Shown: piece by piece, positions 19,576 to 27,753 of the stretch | Layout: the number at the start of each line of letters is the position of its first letter | How positions within the stretch are numbered: the stretch's first letter is position 1 | Source of the DNA: Betaproteobacteria bacterium Ga0077540 | Lineage (GTDB): Bacteria > Pseudomonadota > Gammaproteobacteria > Burkholderiales > Methylophilaceae | Direction: 5' to 3' | NCBI GenBank assembly: GCA_001464125.1 | Contig: LNEP01000012.1 | Span: 124,001-188,000 of the forward strand | DNA length: 64,000 nt | The notes under the pieces: generated by a model | Seen by the model: the letters and a program-made list of their open reading frames with translations, nothing else | Databases searched by the model: none | Told to the model about the DNA's origin: nothing | Made by a program: the position numbers and the translations under genes

Positions 19576-20739
19576 ATGACCACCCCCACACTCACCACCA
19601 ATCCGGCACCTTATACGGTCAAAATAATCGTCGAGATTGAGGCTATTGATGCCGCAACATGGGATGCAATGACGGATGGCACACCGTTCATCCAACATGC
19701 GTTTTTAACGGCATTGGCACAGTCTCAATCCGTTGGGGATGGCACTGGCTGGACCAGCTATATAATTGCAGTCACCGATGCATCATCACAACTGGTAGGG
19801 GCAGTACCAGTTTATCTAAAAACGCATTCATATGGCGAATATGTGTTCGATTGGGCATGGGCTGATGCTTATAACAAGCATGGTGTACCCTATTACCCAA
19901 AGTTGATTAGCGCAATACCGTTCACACCCGTGACTTGTGCAAAACTGCTTAGCCATATCCCAGAGGTATCACGATTACTGGTCGAAGCTCTAAGCCAAGT
20001 GATGACACAGCACCAACTCTCAAGCGCACATGTGTTGTTTCCTGCAGAAGCTTGTCACCCATATTTTGAGGAGGCTGGTTGGCTAAAACGCGATGGTGTT
20101 CAGTTTCGTTGGCAAAATAAAGACTATGCAGACTGGAGTGAGTTTTTAACTACGTTGAGCCATGATAAACGCAAGAAGATTCGTCAGGAACGCAAAAAAA
20201 TAGAAGAATCTGGGATTACCTGCAAATGGTTGTTAGGTACAGATATTCAAGAAAAAGACTGGGATTTTTTTTACACTTGCTACTGCAACACCTACGCAGC
20301 ACACCACTCTACCCCCTACTTAACTCGTGCATTTTTTAGTTTAATTGGGCAATCCATGCCTCAACATATTTTGCTGATGATTGCAGAAATGGATGGAAAA
20401 CCAGTAGCAGCAGCGCTCAATATTTACAACAAAACAACTTTATACGGCAGGTATTGGGGCGCAGTGCAGTATGTGCCCAATTTGCATTTCGAATTGTGTT
20501 ACTACCAAGCACAGACTTTTTGTATTGCGCACAATATTCGCTACTTTGAAGGTGGCGCACAAGGCGAACACAAATTAGCACGTGGCTTTGAGCCTAGGCC
20601 GACTTGCTCATACCACAATATCGCACATCCTGAATTTGCCAGTGCAATTGCGGCTTTTGTAAAGAAAGAGTCCGGACACATGAGCGCTTACACTAGCGAA
20701 CTCGAAGAACGTGCGCCGTTTAAGAAGTCAACAACCTAA
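19576..20739 (+). CDS. FemAB-like GNAT-fold acetyltransferase (COG3146 type)
   Basis: 387-aa cytosolic protein of the family often called peptidoglycan biosynthesis/recognition or DUF482. Diagnostic blocks are DGTPFIQHAFLTALAQSQSV, GAVPVYLKTHSYGEYVFDWA, SHDKRKKIRQERKKI, and the C-terminal RYFEGGAQGEHKLARGFEP. The function is not established; the fold suggests aminoacyl or acyl transfer. The ATG at 19576 is preferred to a TTG one codon upstream. It is convergent with the SDR gene, 10 bases apart. Confidence 0.8.
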   Translation: MTTPTLTTNPAPYTVKIIVEIEAIDAATWDAMTDGTPFIQHAFLTALAQSQSVGDGTGWTSYIIAVTDASSQLVGAVPVYLKTHSYGEYVFDWAWADAYNKHGVPYYPKLISAIPFTPVTCAKLLSHIPEVSRLLVEALSQVMTQHQLSSAHVLFPAEACHPYFEEAGWLKRDGVQFRWQNKDYADWSEFLTTLSHDKRKKIRQERKKIEESGITCKWLLGTDIQEKDWDFFYTCYCNTYAAHHSTPYLTRAFFSLIGQSMPQHILLMIAEMDGKPVAAALNIYNKTTLYGRYWGAVQYVPNLHFELCYYQAQTFCIAHNIRYFEGGAQGEHKLARGFEPRPTCSYHNIAHPEFASAIAAFVKKESGHMSAYTSELEERAPFKKSTT

Positions 20740-20749
20740 CCCGCATACA

Positions 20750-21445
20750 TTACCAGGCAATCTCCTTGCCATCATAAGCATAAAACTTGCCTGAATTATC
20801 TAGAGATAGCATGTCTATCACTTTGCGTAATCCTTGCACGCTAGTTTCGGCGTCAATCAATCCGTTGGGCCCACCCATATCAGTTTTTACCCAGCCCGGA
20901 TGCAAAACTGCTACAGATACGCCATATTTATTTAAATCCAGCGCTAAACTTTTCATCACCATGTTTAGCGCTGTTTTACTGGAGCGATATAAATATTCAC
21001 CACCGCTTGTATTGTCATCAATGCTGCCCATTTTGCTGGTCATTGCGACTAGCTTTGCGTTGCCAGCTTTCACCAATTGTGGAATAAAGACTTCTGCTAA
21101 CTTTAAGGTGGACATTGTATTGACTTTGAATGCATCCATCCATTTTGCATAATCAATATTGCGGAAACTGCTGTCAGGATAAATACCAGCATTGTTAATC
21201 AACAACTGTATTGGCTGATCTATAAGCTTTCTACCCAATGTTTCTATCTGCTCAAAGTCAGCAATATCTAATGCACAAATTTCAATATTGCTATGCTGTT
21301 TTGCCAGTTGCTGCAGTGCGCTTGCCTGCGCTGGTGCGCGGCAACATGCAATCACATGCCAGCCCTCAACAGCATATTGACGCACATACTCTAAGCCTAT
21401 CCCTCGATTCGCGCCGGTGATGAATAACGTGTTATCGCGTTGCAT
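20750..21445 (-). CDS. Short-chain dehydrogenase/reductase
   Basis: 231-aa Rossmann-fold oxidoreductase. The cofactor motif TGANRGIGLEYVRQY is at residues 10-24, NNAGIYPD gives the NNAG motif, and the catalytic YxxxK is YRSSK with the preceding Ser in AMTSKMGS. It resembles the sniffer/C-factor-like SDR subgroup (short, cytosolic). The substrate cannot be told from sequence. It is a single-gene unit divergent from the TIGR03790 gene. Confidence 0.85.
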   Translation of the reverse strand: MQRDNTLFITGANRGIGLEYVRQYAVEGWHVIACCRAPAQASALQQLAKQHSNIEICALDIADFEQIETLGRKLIDQPIQLLINNAGIYPDSSFRNIDYAKWMDAFKVNTMSTLKLAEVFIPQLVKAGNAKLVAMTSKMGSIDDNTSGGEYLYRSSKTALNMVMKSLALDLNKYGVSVAVLHPGWVKTDMGGPNGLIDAETSVQGLRKVIDMLSLDNSGKFYAYDGKEIAW

Positions 21446-21518
21446 ACTTTTCCCTTGTCATCTGATTGACTACAAACTAAGTTATCATAACTTCATTCTA
21501 ATCTTTTTCTAGAATGGT

Positions 21519-22634
21519 ATGACGCGCTTAAGGTTCAAAACAACATCACTTATTCTTTGTTTGATTTGCATCTGCGCATGGCCTAGCCATGCAACAGAAC
21601 CAAGTCCAAAAGACCTTAGTGCAACTGTGCTATACCGACCATCACAACTTACAGCTAAGCATGTGGCGGTTGTTTTTAATCAGCAAGATGCAAAAAGCAT
21701 CGAAATCGGCCAATACTACGTTGAGGCTAGAAATATTCCCAAAGCAAATTTGATCGGCATTGAACTGCCATCGGATACCCAAAACACAATTTCACCAGAA
21801 CAATTCGAGCAACTTAAACAATCCATTGAAAGTAAGCTTAACCCGGATATCCAAGTGATTGTAATGGTTTGGTCAGCACCCTTTGCTGTGGGCTGCAACA
21901 GCATCACCTCTGCCATGACACTAGGATACGATGCAAAACAATGTGAGAATACTTGTGGTGTGGGCAAGAAAAGTGCCTACTTTAACAGCCCTTCCCTACA
22001 ACCTTACCGTGATTTAGGCATGCGCCTTTCCATGCTAATTCCCACCGATTCGGTGGCTTCAGCAAAAGCTTTGATTGACCGAGGCGTGCTGAGTAGTTTT
22101 AGCGTAAACGAGGGAACGGCTTACTTTTTAAAAACCAAAGATGATGCGCGAAGCAAACCTAGAGAGCGCTTTTTCCCTAAAGATTTAAGCACGGTGCAAT
22201 CACGCAAACTCTATTTGAGAACGCTTAATTCAGAGTTCATTATGCATAGACGTGATGTCATGTTTTACTTCACAGGGCAAACTTCTGTCGAGCATTTAAA
22301 TACGCTGAATTTCTTGCCTGGCGCAGTGGGCGATCACCTTACCTCGTTTGGTGGAGACATTAAACCAGACAACCCATCTCGCATTACCCAATGGACAGAA
22401 GCAGGCGCGACAGGCAGCTATGGCACCGTCTCTGAGCCATGCAATTACTGGCAAAAATTCTCCAATCCGCAGGTGTTGCTGTCACATTACTTAGCGGGTG
22501 AAACCTTGGTCGAGGCCTATTGGAAAAGTGTCGCGTGGCCTGCGCAAGGTCTATTTATTGGGGAGCCCTTAGCTGCGCCATATCAAAAAATCATCTTAAA
22601 CCCGGAACTTATTAGTAGCCCGAAAACTGATTAG
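21519..22634 (+). CDS. TIGR03790-family exported protein
   Basis: 371 aa with a signal peptide (LILCLICICAWPSHA, cleavage near residue 27). Features matching the TIGR03790 family as I recall it: VAVVFNQQDAKSIEIGQYYV, ARNIPKANLIGIELP, a long central region with several Cys (VGCNSITSAM, DAKQCENTCGVGKKSAYFNS) and a C-terminal GATGSYGTVSEPCNYWQKF block. Biochemical function is unknown. The cysteines in a periplasmic protein suggest disulfides. It is followed after 99 bases by phoR. Confidence 0.72.
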   Translation: MTRLRFKTTSLILCLICICAWPSHATEPSPKDLSATVLYRPSQLTAKHVAVVFNQQDAKSIEIGQYYVEARNIPKANLIGIELPSDTQNTISPEQFEQLKQSIESKLNPDIQVIVMVWSAPFAVGCNSITSAMTLGYDAKQCENTCGVGKKSAYFNSPSLQPYRDLGMRLSMLIPTDSVASAKALIDRGVLSSFSVNEGTAYFLKTKDDARSKPRERFFPKDLSTVQSRKLYLRTLNSEFIMHRRDVMFYFTGQTSVEHLNTLNFLPGAVGDHLTSFGGDIKPDNPSRITQWTEAGATGSYGTVSEPCNYWQKFSNPQVLLSHYLAGETLVEAYWKSVAWPAQGLFIGEPLAAPYQKIILNPELISSPKTD

Positions 22635-22733
22635 CGCACACGACAAAACCTCAAAAATAATTGATTTAAGCCAACGTTTTTGTCATAAAAGCTCGTTATA
22701 ATTAACCACCAATTTTTTTGAAAATCTTAAATT

Positions 22734-24050
22734 GTGCAAGATATTCGTTGGAAAGCATTCTGGCTACTCCTTTCATTAACGGCCTTTTGCCTGTTAATTT
22801 GGCTAGTCCACGATACTGAAACTGCACTTACTGTATTCAGTGTTGGTGTGCTTGTTTACCTTATTGGCCATATCTACTGGCTACACAAACTTTACAAATG
22901 GCTACTCAAACCTGTGCTGAATCATATTCCGAATGGTGCTGGCATATGGGAAGACGTCTTTGCGATGTTGTATCAAGAGCAACGCAAGCACTCACGTAGT
23001 CAAAGCCAACTAAGCACCGCGCTAGAACGCTTTAGGCATGCCACCAGTGCTCTACCCGATGCTGTAGTGGTGCTCAACACACAAAATGAAATTGAATGGT
23101 TTAATGACCCCGCGGAAAAACAACTAGGGTTAAACAAGATGCACGATGAAAATCAGCCCATCAACTACCTAGTACGTAATGGCGATTTTTTAAGCTATTT
23201 GCAGTCAGATGATTACAGTTCACCTATCAAACTGAAATCTTGGCGCAATCCAGATGTGACACTGGAAATTCAATTGATTCCATTTGGCACCAAACAAAAA
23301 TTGCTGATTTGCCGAGATGTATCTGCCCTAGAAAAAACCGAAGTGATGCGTCGCGATTTTATTGCCAATGTCTCTCATGAGTTGCGCACACCACTGACTG
23401 TCATTGGTGGATTTTTAGAAACATTATCTGATATGGCGGGTGAAGTATCTGAAACGGCAAAACCCTACTTTAATATGATGCAAGAGCAAACAGGACGCAT
23501 GCGTCGCATCATTGAAGACCTACTCACCTTATCGCAAATTGAGAGCAACTCAAAAAATACTGAAGACGCAGAAATTGATATGTCTAACATGTTAAAGCTG
23601 GTACAAAATGACGCAAAAGGCCTGAGCCAAGGCCAGCACAAAATATTTTTAGAAGCAGACCCCACCCTTAATTTGAACGGCGCGCAAAGTGAGTTACAAA
23701 GCGCATTTAGTAACCTAGTAAGCAATGCTATTCGCTATACTCCCAAGGGTGGTGAAATCTACATTACGTGGAACATGCAAGACGGCCACCCAGTATTTTC
23801 TGTGAGAGATACCGGCATTGGCATTGAGCAACACCACATTGATCGCTTGACCGAGCGCTTTTACCGCGTTGACAGTAGCCGTAGCCGCGAAACCGGTGGT
23901 ACAGGCTTGGGGTTGTCAATCGTTAAACACATTCTTAATCGACATCAAGCCGTTCTTAACATTCAAAGTGAGGTCGGTGTAGGTAGCACGTTTAGCATCG
24001 TGTTTCCCAAATCGAGGATACTACACAAGCAAGTTGCTTTATTTGCATGA
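22734..24050 (+). CDS. phoR: PhoR-type phosphate-regulon sensor kinase
   Basis: 438 aa. Two N-terminal membrane segments (about 8-27 and 31-52) without a periplasmic domain are typical of PhoR. A PAS domain follows (SALPDAVVVLNTQNEIEWFN ... RDVSALEKTEVMRRDF), then the phospho-acceptor helix NVSHELRTPLTVIGGFLETL and an ATPase domain with NLVSNAIRYTPKGGE, DTGIGIEQHHIDRLTERFYR and GGTGLGLSIVKHIL. The start is GTG. No phoB adjoins it, which is unusual. Its last 4 bases overlap the next lipoprotein gene (ATGA). Confidence 0.88.
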   Translation: MQDIRWKAFWLLLSLTAFCLLIWLVHDTETALTVFSVGVLVYLIGHIYWLHKLYKWLLKPVLNHIPNGAGIWEDVFAMLYQEQRKHSRSQSQLSTALERFRHATSALPDAVVVLNTQNEIEWFNDPAEKQLGLNKMHDENQPINYLVRNGDFLSYLQSDDYSSPIKLKSWRNPDVTLEIQLIPFGTKQKLLICRDVSALEKTEVMRRDFIANVSHELRTPLTVIGGFLETLSDMAGEVSETAKPYFNMMQEQTGRMRRIIEDLLTLSQIESNSKNTEDAEIDMSNMLKLVQNDAKGLSQGQHKIFLEADPTLNLNGAQSELQSAFSNLVSNAIRYTPKGGEIYITWNMQDGHPVFSVRDTGIGIEQHHIDRLTERFYRVDSSRSRETGGTGLGLSIVKHILNRHQAVLNIQSEVGVGSTFSIVFPKSRILHKQVALFA

Positions 24051-24766
24051 GAACACTTGCTCTCTTAATCACGCTACTTATTTCCGCCTGCGCCAGCCAA
24101 CCACCCTCTGCCAATGAGGGCAAACCGATGCCTGATCGCGCAGAAAAAAGCTCTGCGAATCAGTTCATGAAAAGTGATTTTGATCGTATGGCCGATGTGG
24201 AGCTGGCCGAAAATACCCAGAGCCTGCGCACCTTGATGCTAAAGCTTTATAAACGTAATCCACAAGAACTGGCAAAAAGTACCACTGATTCTGCAGAGAA
24301 AATGGTGACATGGATCTTTGATGGCGAGCTACAACATCGCTGGCAATTTGCCGAGATGCAAAACAAACAAAGCACTGATGCCATTTATCTGAGTTTTAAC
24401 CCAGATTATCAGGGTGACAGAGTGCTGTCTTTTATTGTGGGGCTACAGACCATGTTGCTAAAAGCGCATGGAGGTAAAAAAGAGTTTTATTTAACAGATA
24501 GTGTGCACCCACAAAGTTTATACAACGTTGCACGAAACCTAGAAATTGCTGCTTGGAAACTTGCAAGTAGCCGCAAGCCAACTGGCGAACTTTACTTATT
24601 AAGCAATGAGCTGAATGCACAAGAACGTAACCTGACATTTGAGCGTGAATTTGGCAAAATGATAGGCAGAACAGATTTATTTGCGTTTATGTTGGCGGAG
24701 AAATCGCAACGCTTGATTTCTAGAATTACGCAAAGCATTGCAACCATGGCATTTCTACCATTTTAA
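24047..24766 (+). CDS. Hypothetical lipoprotein coupled to phoR
   Basis: 239 aa with a lipoprotein signal ending in the lipobox LISAC (Cys at residue 15). The mature protein is helical and charged, with the segments LAENTQSLRTLMLKLYKRNP and LSFIVGLQTMLLKAHGGKKE. This arrangement resembles betaproteobacterial conserved lipoproteins of unknown role, but I do not recognise a named family. The start overlaps the phoR stop by 4 bases, so production is probably coupled to PhoR. A strong terminator follows 19 bases after its stop. Confidence 0.7.
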   Translation: MRTLALLITLLISACASQPPSANEGKPMPDRAEKSSANQFMKSDFDRMADVELAENTQSLRTLMLKLYKRNPQELAKSTTDSAEKMVTWIFDGELQHRWQFAEMQNKQSTDAIYLSFNPDYQGDRVLSFIVGLQTMLLKAHGGKKEFYLTDSVHPQSLYNVARNLEIAAWKLASSRKPTGELYLLSNELNAQERNLTFEREFGKMIGRTDLFAFMLAEKSQRLISRITQSIATMAFLPF

Positions 24767-24785
24767 AATTCCAAGTGTTGTACAC

Positions 24786-24816
24786 AATAAAAAAGGGCTT
24801 GTCGCCCTTTTTTATT
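24786..24816. terminator. Bidirectional intrinsic terminator
   Basis: A 13-base perfect inverted repeat (core AAAAAAGGGC-ttgtc-GCCCTTTTTT) has A6 and T6 tracts on the two sides. It ends the phoR-lipoprotein transcript and the convergent OmpA-like gene. Confidence 0.85.
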
Positions 24817-24832
24817 AGCTAACTTAATTTGA

Positions 24833-25507
24833 TTACTGAGCTGCTGGCGCCGCAGTCGCTGGTGCCGGCTCTGCTACAAAAATCTCTACGCGACGATTTT
24901 TTGCCTTGTTTGCAGCTGTATCGTTAGCCACTAAAGGCTCGCGTGAGCCACGGCCCTCAATGGCAACACGGCTGGTAGCCACACCACGGGCAGATAAATA
25001 ATCGCGCACGCTGGCTGCACGGTTAAGTGATAAAGGATTGTTCACAGCATCAGTGCCTGTGCTGTCGGTGTGTCCGATAATCGTGACATTGCTCGCTGGG
25101 TTATTCACCAAGCTAGTGGCAAAGGTATCTAAGATGGTTCTGAAGTTAGATTGAATATCCGCACGACCTACCGCAAAAGAAATATCACTTGGAATATCCA
25201 ACTTCAAGCGATTATCCTCAGTTTGCGTTACAGCCACACCAGTACCAGCAGTCGCTTCTTCCATTTGACGCTTTTGCTCTTCTTGGCGTTTGGTCCACAC
25301 ATTACCTGCTATCGCACCTGCACCGGCACCTACCACAGCACCAATCGCAGCCCCTTTACCTTTACCAGCCACTGCACCTACTACTGCGCCAACACCTGCA
25401 CCAATCGCAGCACCTTTGGCCGTACCTTTTTGCGTCTCTGTCATACTGGCGCAACCGCCCAACACAAACGCCACTAACACTGAACCTAAAATGATTTTAT
25501 TACGCAT
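24833..25507 (-). CDS. OmpA-family lipoprotein with glycine-zipper domain
   Basis: 224 aa outer-membrane lipoprotein. The signal ends in LGGC (Cys19). Residues about 30-68 form a glycine zipper (AAIGAGVGAVVGAVAGKGKG), and about 100-212 an OmpA/MotB peptidoglycan-binding domain with VTIIGHTDSTGTDAVNN, LSLNRAASVRDYL and NRRVEIFV. The layout matches YiaD-like proteins that tether the outer membrane to peptidoglycan. It ends in an Ala/Pro tail. Low-complexity antisense ORFs opposite the zipper are shadows. Confidence 0.9.
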   Translation of the reverse strand: MRNKIILGSVLVAFVLGGCASMTETQKGTAKGAAIGAGVGAVVGAVAGKGKGAAIGAVVGAGAGAIAGNVWTKRQEEQKRQMEEATAGTGVAVTQTEDNRLKLDIPSDISFAVGRADIQSNFRTILDTFATSLVNNPASNVTIIGHTDSTGTDAVNNPLSLNRAASVRDYLSARGVATSRVAIEGRGSREPLVANDTAANKAKNRRVEIFVAEPAPATAAPAAQ

Positions 25508-25614
25508 ATGATTTACCTTATATTAATAATACTTATTGGCCAGAATCCATCTAGCCTAATGGGTTAACGCTCAGTGCCATACAAATGCTGACAGCATGCA
25601 ACTAAATTAATGAA

Positions 25615-25740
25615 TTATTTAGCCGCGTCTTCAATGGCTTCACCACCCTTTTGAATATCTTTACCTGCACCTTCTACGGTGTTGCAAGCACTCAGTGTGA
25701 ATGCAAAAGCTAATACTAACAATGTGCTGATGAATTTCAT
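25615..25740 (-). CDS. Entericidin-like small lipoprotein
   Basis: A 41-aa ORF. A lipoprotein signal MKFISTLLVLAFAFTLSAC (lipobox LSAC) is followed by NTVEGAGKDIQKGGEAIEDA, which is the entericidin A/B pattern. The ATG is preceded by GAGAG in the minus orientation. In enterobacteria the ecnAB pair acts as toxin/antidote lipoproteins; here only one copy is present, so an antidote/toxin role is not implied. It lies 107 bases upstream of the OmpA-like gene in the same direction. Confidence 0.85.
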   Translation of the reverse strand: MKFISTLLVLAFAFTLSACNTVEGAGKDIQKGGEAIEDAAK

Positions 25741-25883
25741 TTTTCTCTCCTCAATATTTTTCGAATCGCAATACAGATATTAGATTTGTATGCTTTATTG
25801 GATTATCGGCGCTATTAAAAGTAATCCATATCAGTGATGGCTGATAATCCTGTCAGACGATTCCTACAATCAAAAGAGAAATA

Positions 25884-26594
25884 TCATTGCTTAGTAAAAA
25901 TAACCACATGTTGCCACGGGAGCGAACTGATGGTTCTTTGCCACTTAAGCGGGTGCACACGCATTTCCGCCTTAATTTGCGCTTCTGACATTTTGTGCGT
26001 AGCTTTAATTGGCACCTTATCGTCCTCAGCACGATACTCCACCAACACCAATTGGCCATTCGGCTTCAGCGCTTTTAACACACTTTGTATTACCTCGTAA
26101 GGGTAAGCTAACTCATGGTACACATCCACCATGATGGCTAAATCCACACTGTTGGCGGGTAAATTAACGTTGTCCTCTTTTGATAATATTGGCTTGATAT
26201 TAGTGTGTTGCCTAGCAGCAGCTTTAAGCTTACCCACCATTTCCGGCTGCACATCTACCGCATACACAGTGCCAGTGTTGGTGACGCGCGTCGCCATTTT
26301 TCTGGTTAGATAGCCCGTGCCAGCTCCAATATCGGCAACCGTCATCCCCGGTTTTAAGTTGAGTGACTGAATGAGCACATCGGTACGCTCCTCTTGTTCA
26401 CGGTTTTCGCGCTCTAACCAAGCGGCGCCTTGATACCCCATGACATGCGCGATTTCGCGCCCCATGTAGACCTTGCCAGTGCCTTCGGCAGTGGGTGGGA
26501 ATTGTTGGTAGAGCGAGGTCGTAGCGTTGTCAGCATATATTGAGCTGAATGAGAGCGTTAAAACTAACCAGAGCATTACTTTGATTAATAACAT
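25884..26594 (-). CDS. Exported class I SAM-dependent methyltransferase
   Basis: About 236 aa from the ATG that opens a signal peptide (MLLIKVMLWLVLTLSFSSIY, cleavage near YADN). The methyltransferase domain carries motif I VADIGAGTGYLTRKMA, followed by VYAVDVQPEMVGKLKAAA, and a later acidic motif SVDLAIMVDVYHEL. NGQLVLVEYRAEDDKVPIKA completes the fold. Exported methyltransferases of this kind recur in proteobacteria, but the substrate, and how SAM would reach it outside the cytosol, are unknown. Upstream in-frame ATGs run into the repeat element and are less likely starts. Confidence 0.8.
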   Translation of the reverse strand: MLLIKVMLWLVLTLSFSSIYADNATTSLYQQFPPTAEGTGKVYMGREIAHVMGYQGAAWLERENREQEERTDVLIQSLNLKPGMTVADIGAGTGYLTRKMATRVTNTGTVYAVDVQPEMVGKLKAAARQHTNIKPILSKEDNVNLPANSVDLAIMVDVYHELAYPYEVIQSVLKALKPNGQLVLVEYRAEDDKVPIKATHKMSEAQIKAEMRVHPLKWQRTISSLPWQHVVIFTKQ

Positions 26595-26667
26595 AATGAA
26601 TATGAAATGTGATTGTTGGCTGTAGGAGTTGAAATTACCTGAAAGATTCATCTTGAAAGGTCGCATG

Positions 26668-27155
26668 TCGGGGGTAGCCCGACGACTAGTCACTTTCTTT
26701 TGTATGTGCAAAAGAAAGTAACCCAAGAAAAACACACCCCACATCTCGGCCTACGGCTCCCTTGCGTTGCTCAGCAAAATAAGCGGCTGCGCAACTCAAC
26801 CTAGTAGCGCATAAAAAACATGCGCTACTGCGGGATTCAAACAGGTGCTCGCCTTCTTCTTATTTTGTTTCCGCTACTCAGCGTGATGTAAGGGGATAAA
26901 CAACGATGAGCACCTACCAAACAATACTTAATTACCTTATATGCTCGCATGGTTTGCTTTCCAACCCCTTTGCCGCGCCTGAGGCTTGAGCGGCAGATGC
27001 AAGGTGACGAGGACTGTTTGAGCGCTGAAAGCGTGAGTTCCGCAGTCACTACGCAGATGCGGCGCTAAGCCCGAAGGATGAAGCGGCAGGGGGTCGCCTT
27101 CTTTTTGGATACTTTTGCTTGGCGAAGCAAGAAAAAGTATCTCGCCTAGGGGCGA
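26668..27155. repeat. Structured intergenic repeat element bounded by hairpins (~488 bp)
   Basis: Non-coding stretch whose two ends mirror each other. The left end has a GC hairpin (TCGGG-ggtag-CCCGA, 26668-26682) then an 11-bp perfect stem ACTTTCTTTTG/CAAAAGAAAGT (26692-26719). The right end has a stem GATACTTTT/AAAAGTATC with inner GCTT/AAGC (27108-27141) then a GC hairpin TCGCC-tagg-GGCGA (27142-27155). Internal inverted repeats: AGTAGCGCAT/ATGCGCTACT (26803-26829) and AGGTGCTC/GAGCACCT (26843-26915). The A/T-rich end hairpins resemble a repeat family I recall from intergenic regions of beta- and gammaproteobacteria. The local base composition is more GC-rich and repetitive than the neighbours. 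No credible protein is encoded. Confidence 0.6.
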
Positions 27156-27165
27156 AATATATAAA

Positions 27166-27723
27166 TTAAGACCTCTTGTTTTTATTCATTCGCATACCAA
27201 TTGCAGCTATCAAACACAAGAACAACAAATTCCCTACCAAGGGATACATTAACATTCCCCATTTCACTGGGATAAAGTATCCAACGCCACCAATTAACAA
27301 GCTCAGGAATATCAGTGCCCACACTGAGTTTTTGGATTCTGTTTCACCACGTATCATACCTGGAATGTAAAATAGCATGACGATTAACCAAGGTGATGCA
27401 GCAAATAGAGCTTGCCTACTTTCTAGGGACAAACTATTAAGCAAAGATATTTGGTAACTACTATTTTTTGTAATTGAGTTGAGTCCTTCATATACATTTT
27501 TAGCAACCTCTTTTGCCCTTTCATCATTTAGATTTAACATTTCAAGTTTCTCTAAAATTGCAACTGTACGCTCATACTTTGCCAACTGATTTGTTGAAGT
27601 CTGCGACTCATACATTAGCCAAGATATTGCAACAAGGAATATTAGCGAAACCAGTATTACAACCTTCCTCCAACTGAAATCTGAAGCTAACTTCTCAATA
27701 AAATTAAAAATGGGCTCAAGCAA
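27166..27723 (-). CDS. Hypothetical membrane protein
   Basis: 185 aa, not recognised. One membrane segment near the N-terminus (VVILVSLIFLVAISWLMY, about 20-38), a roughly 65-residue charged region with a possible coiled coil (QLAKYERTVAILEKLEMLNL), then three segments (LFAASPWLIVMLFYIPGM, VWALIFLSLLIGGVGYFIPV, LMYPLVGNLLFLCLIAAIGM) and a basic tail. It is more AT-rich than its surroundings, and sits between the repeat element and the molybdopterin oxidoreductase, which suggests possible acquisition. The start is TTG preceded by a weak ribosome site. Confidence 0.6.
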   Translation of the reverse strand: MLEPIFNFIEKLASDFSWRKVVILVSLIFLVAISWLMYESQTSTNQLAKYERTVAILEKLEMLNLNDERAKEVAKNVYEGLNSITKNSSYQISLLNSLSLESRQALFAASPWLIVMLFYIPGMIRGETESKNSVWALIFLSLLIGGVGYFIPVKWGMLMYPLVGNLLFLCLIAAIGMRMNKNKRS

Positions 27724-27753
27724 AATTTGCTCCTATCAGAGAAATTAAGAAAC

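Noticed and set aside
25151-25511. Three overlapping plus-strand ORFs opposite the OmpA-like gene
   Set aside because: They are antisense to the low-complexity glycine zipper, which produces long open frames by composition.
26837-27049. 70-aa minus-strand ORF inside the hairpin-bounded repeat
   Set aside because: It lies within repeated inverted sequence, has no ribosome site, and looks like the spurious ORFs often called in such repeats.
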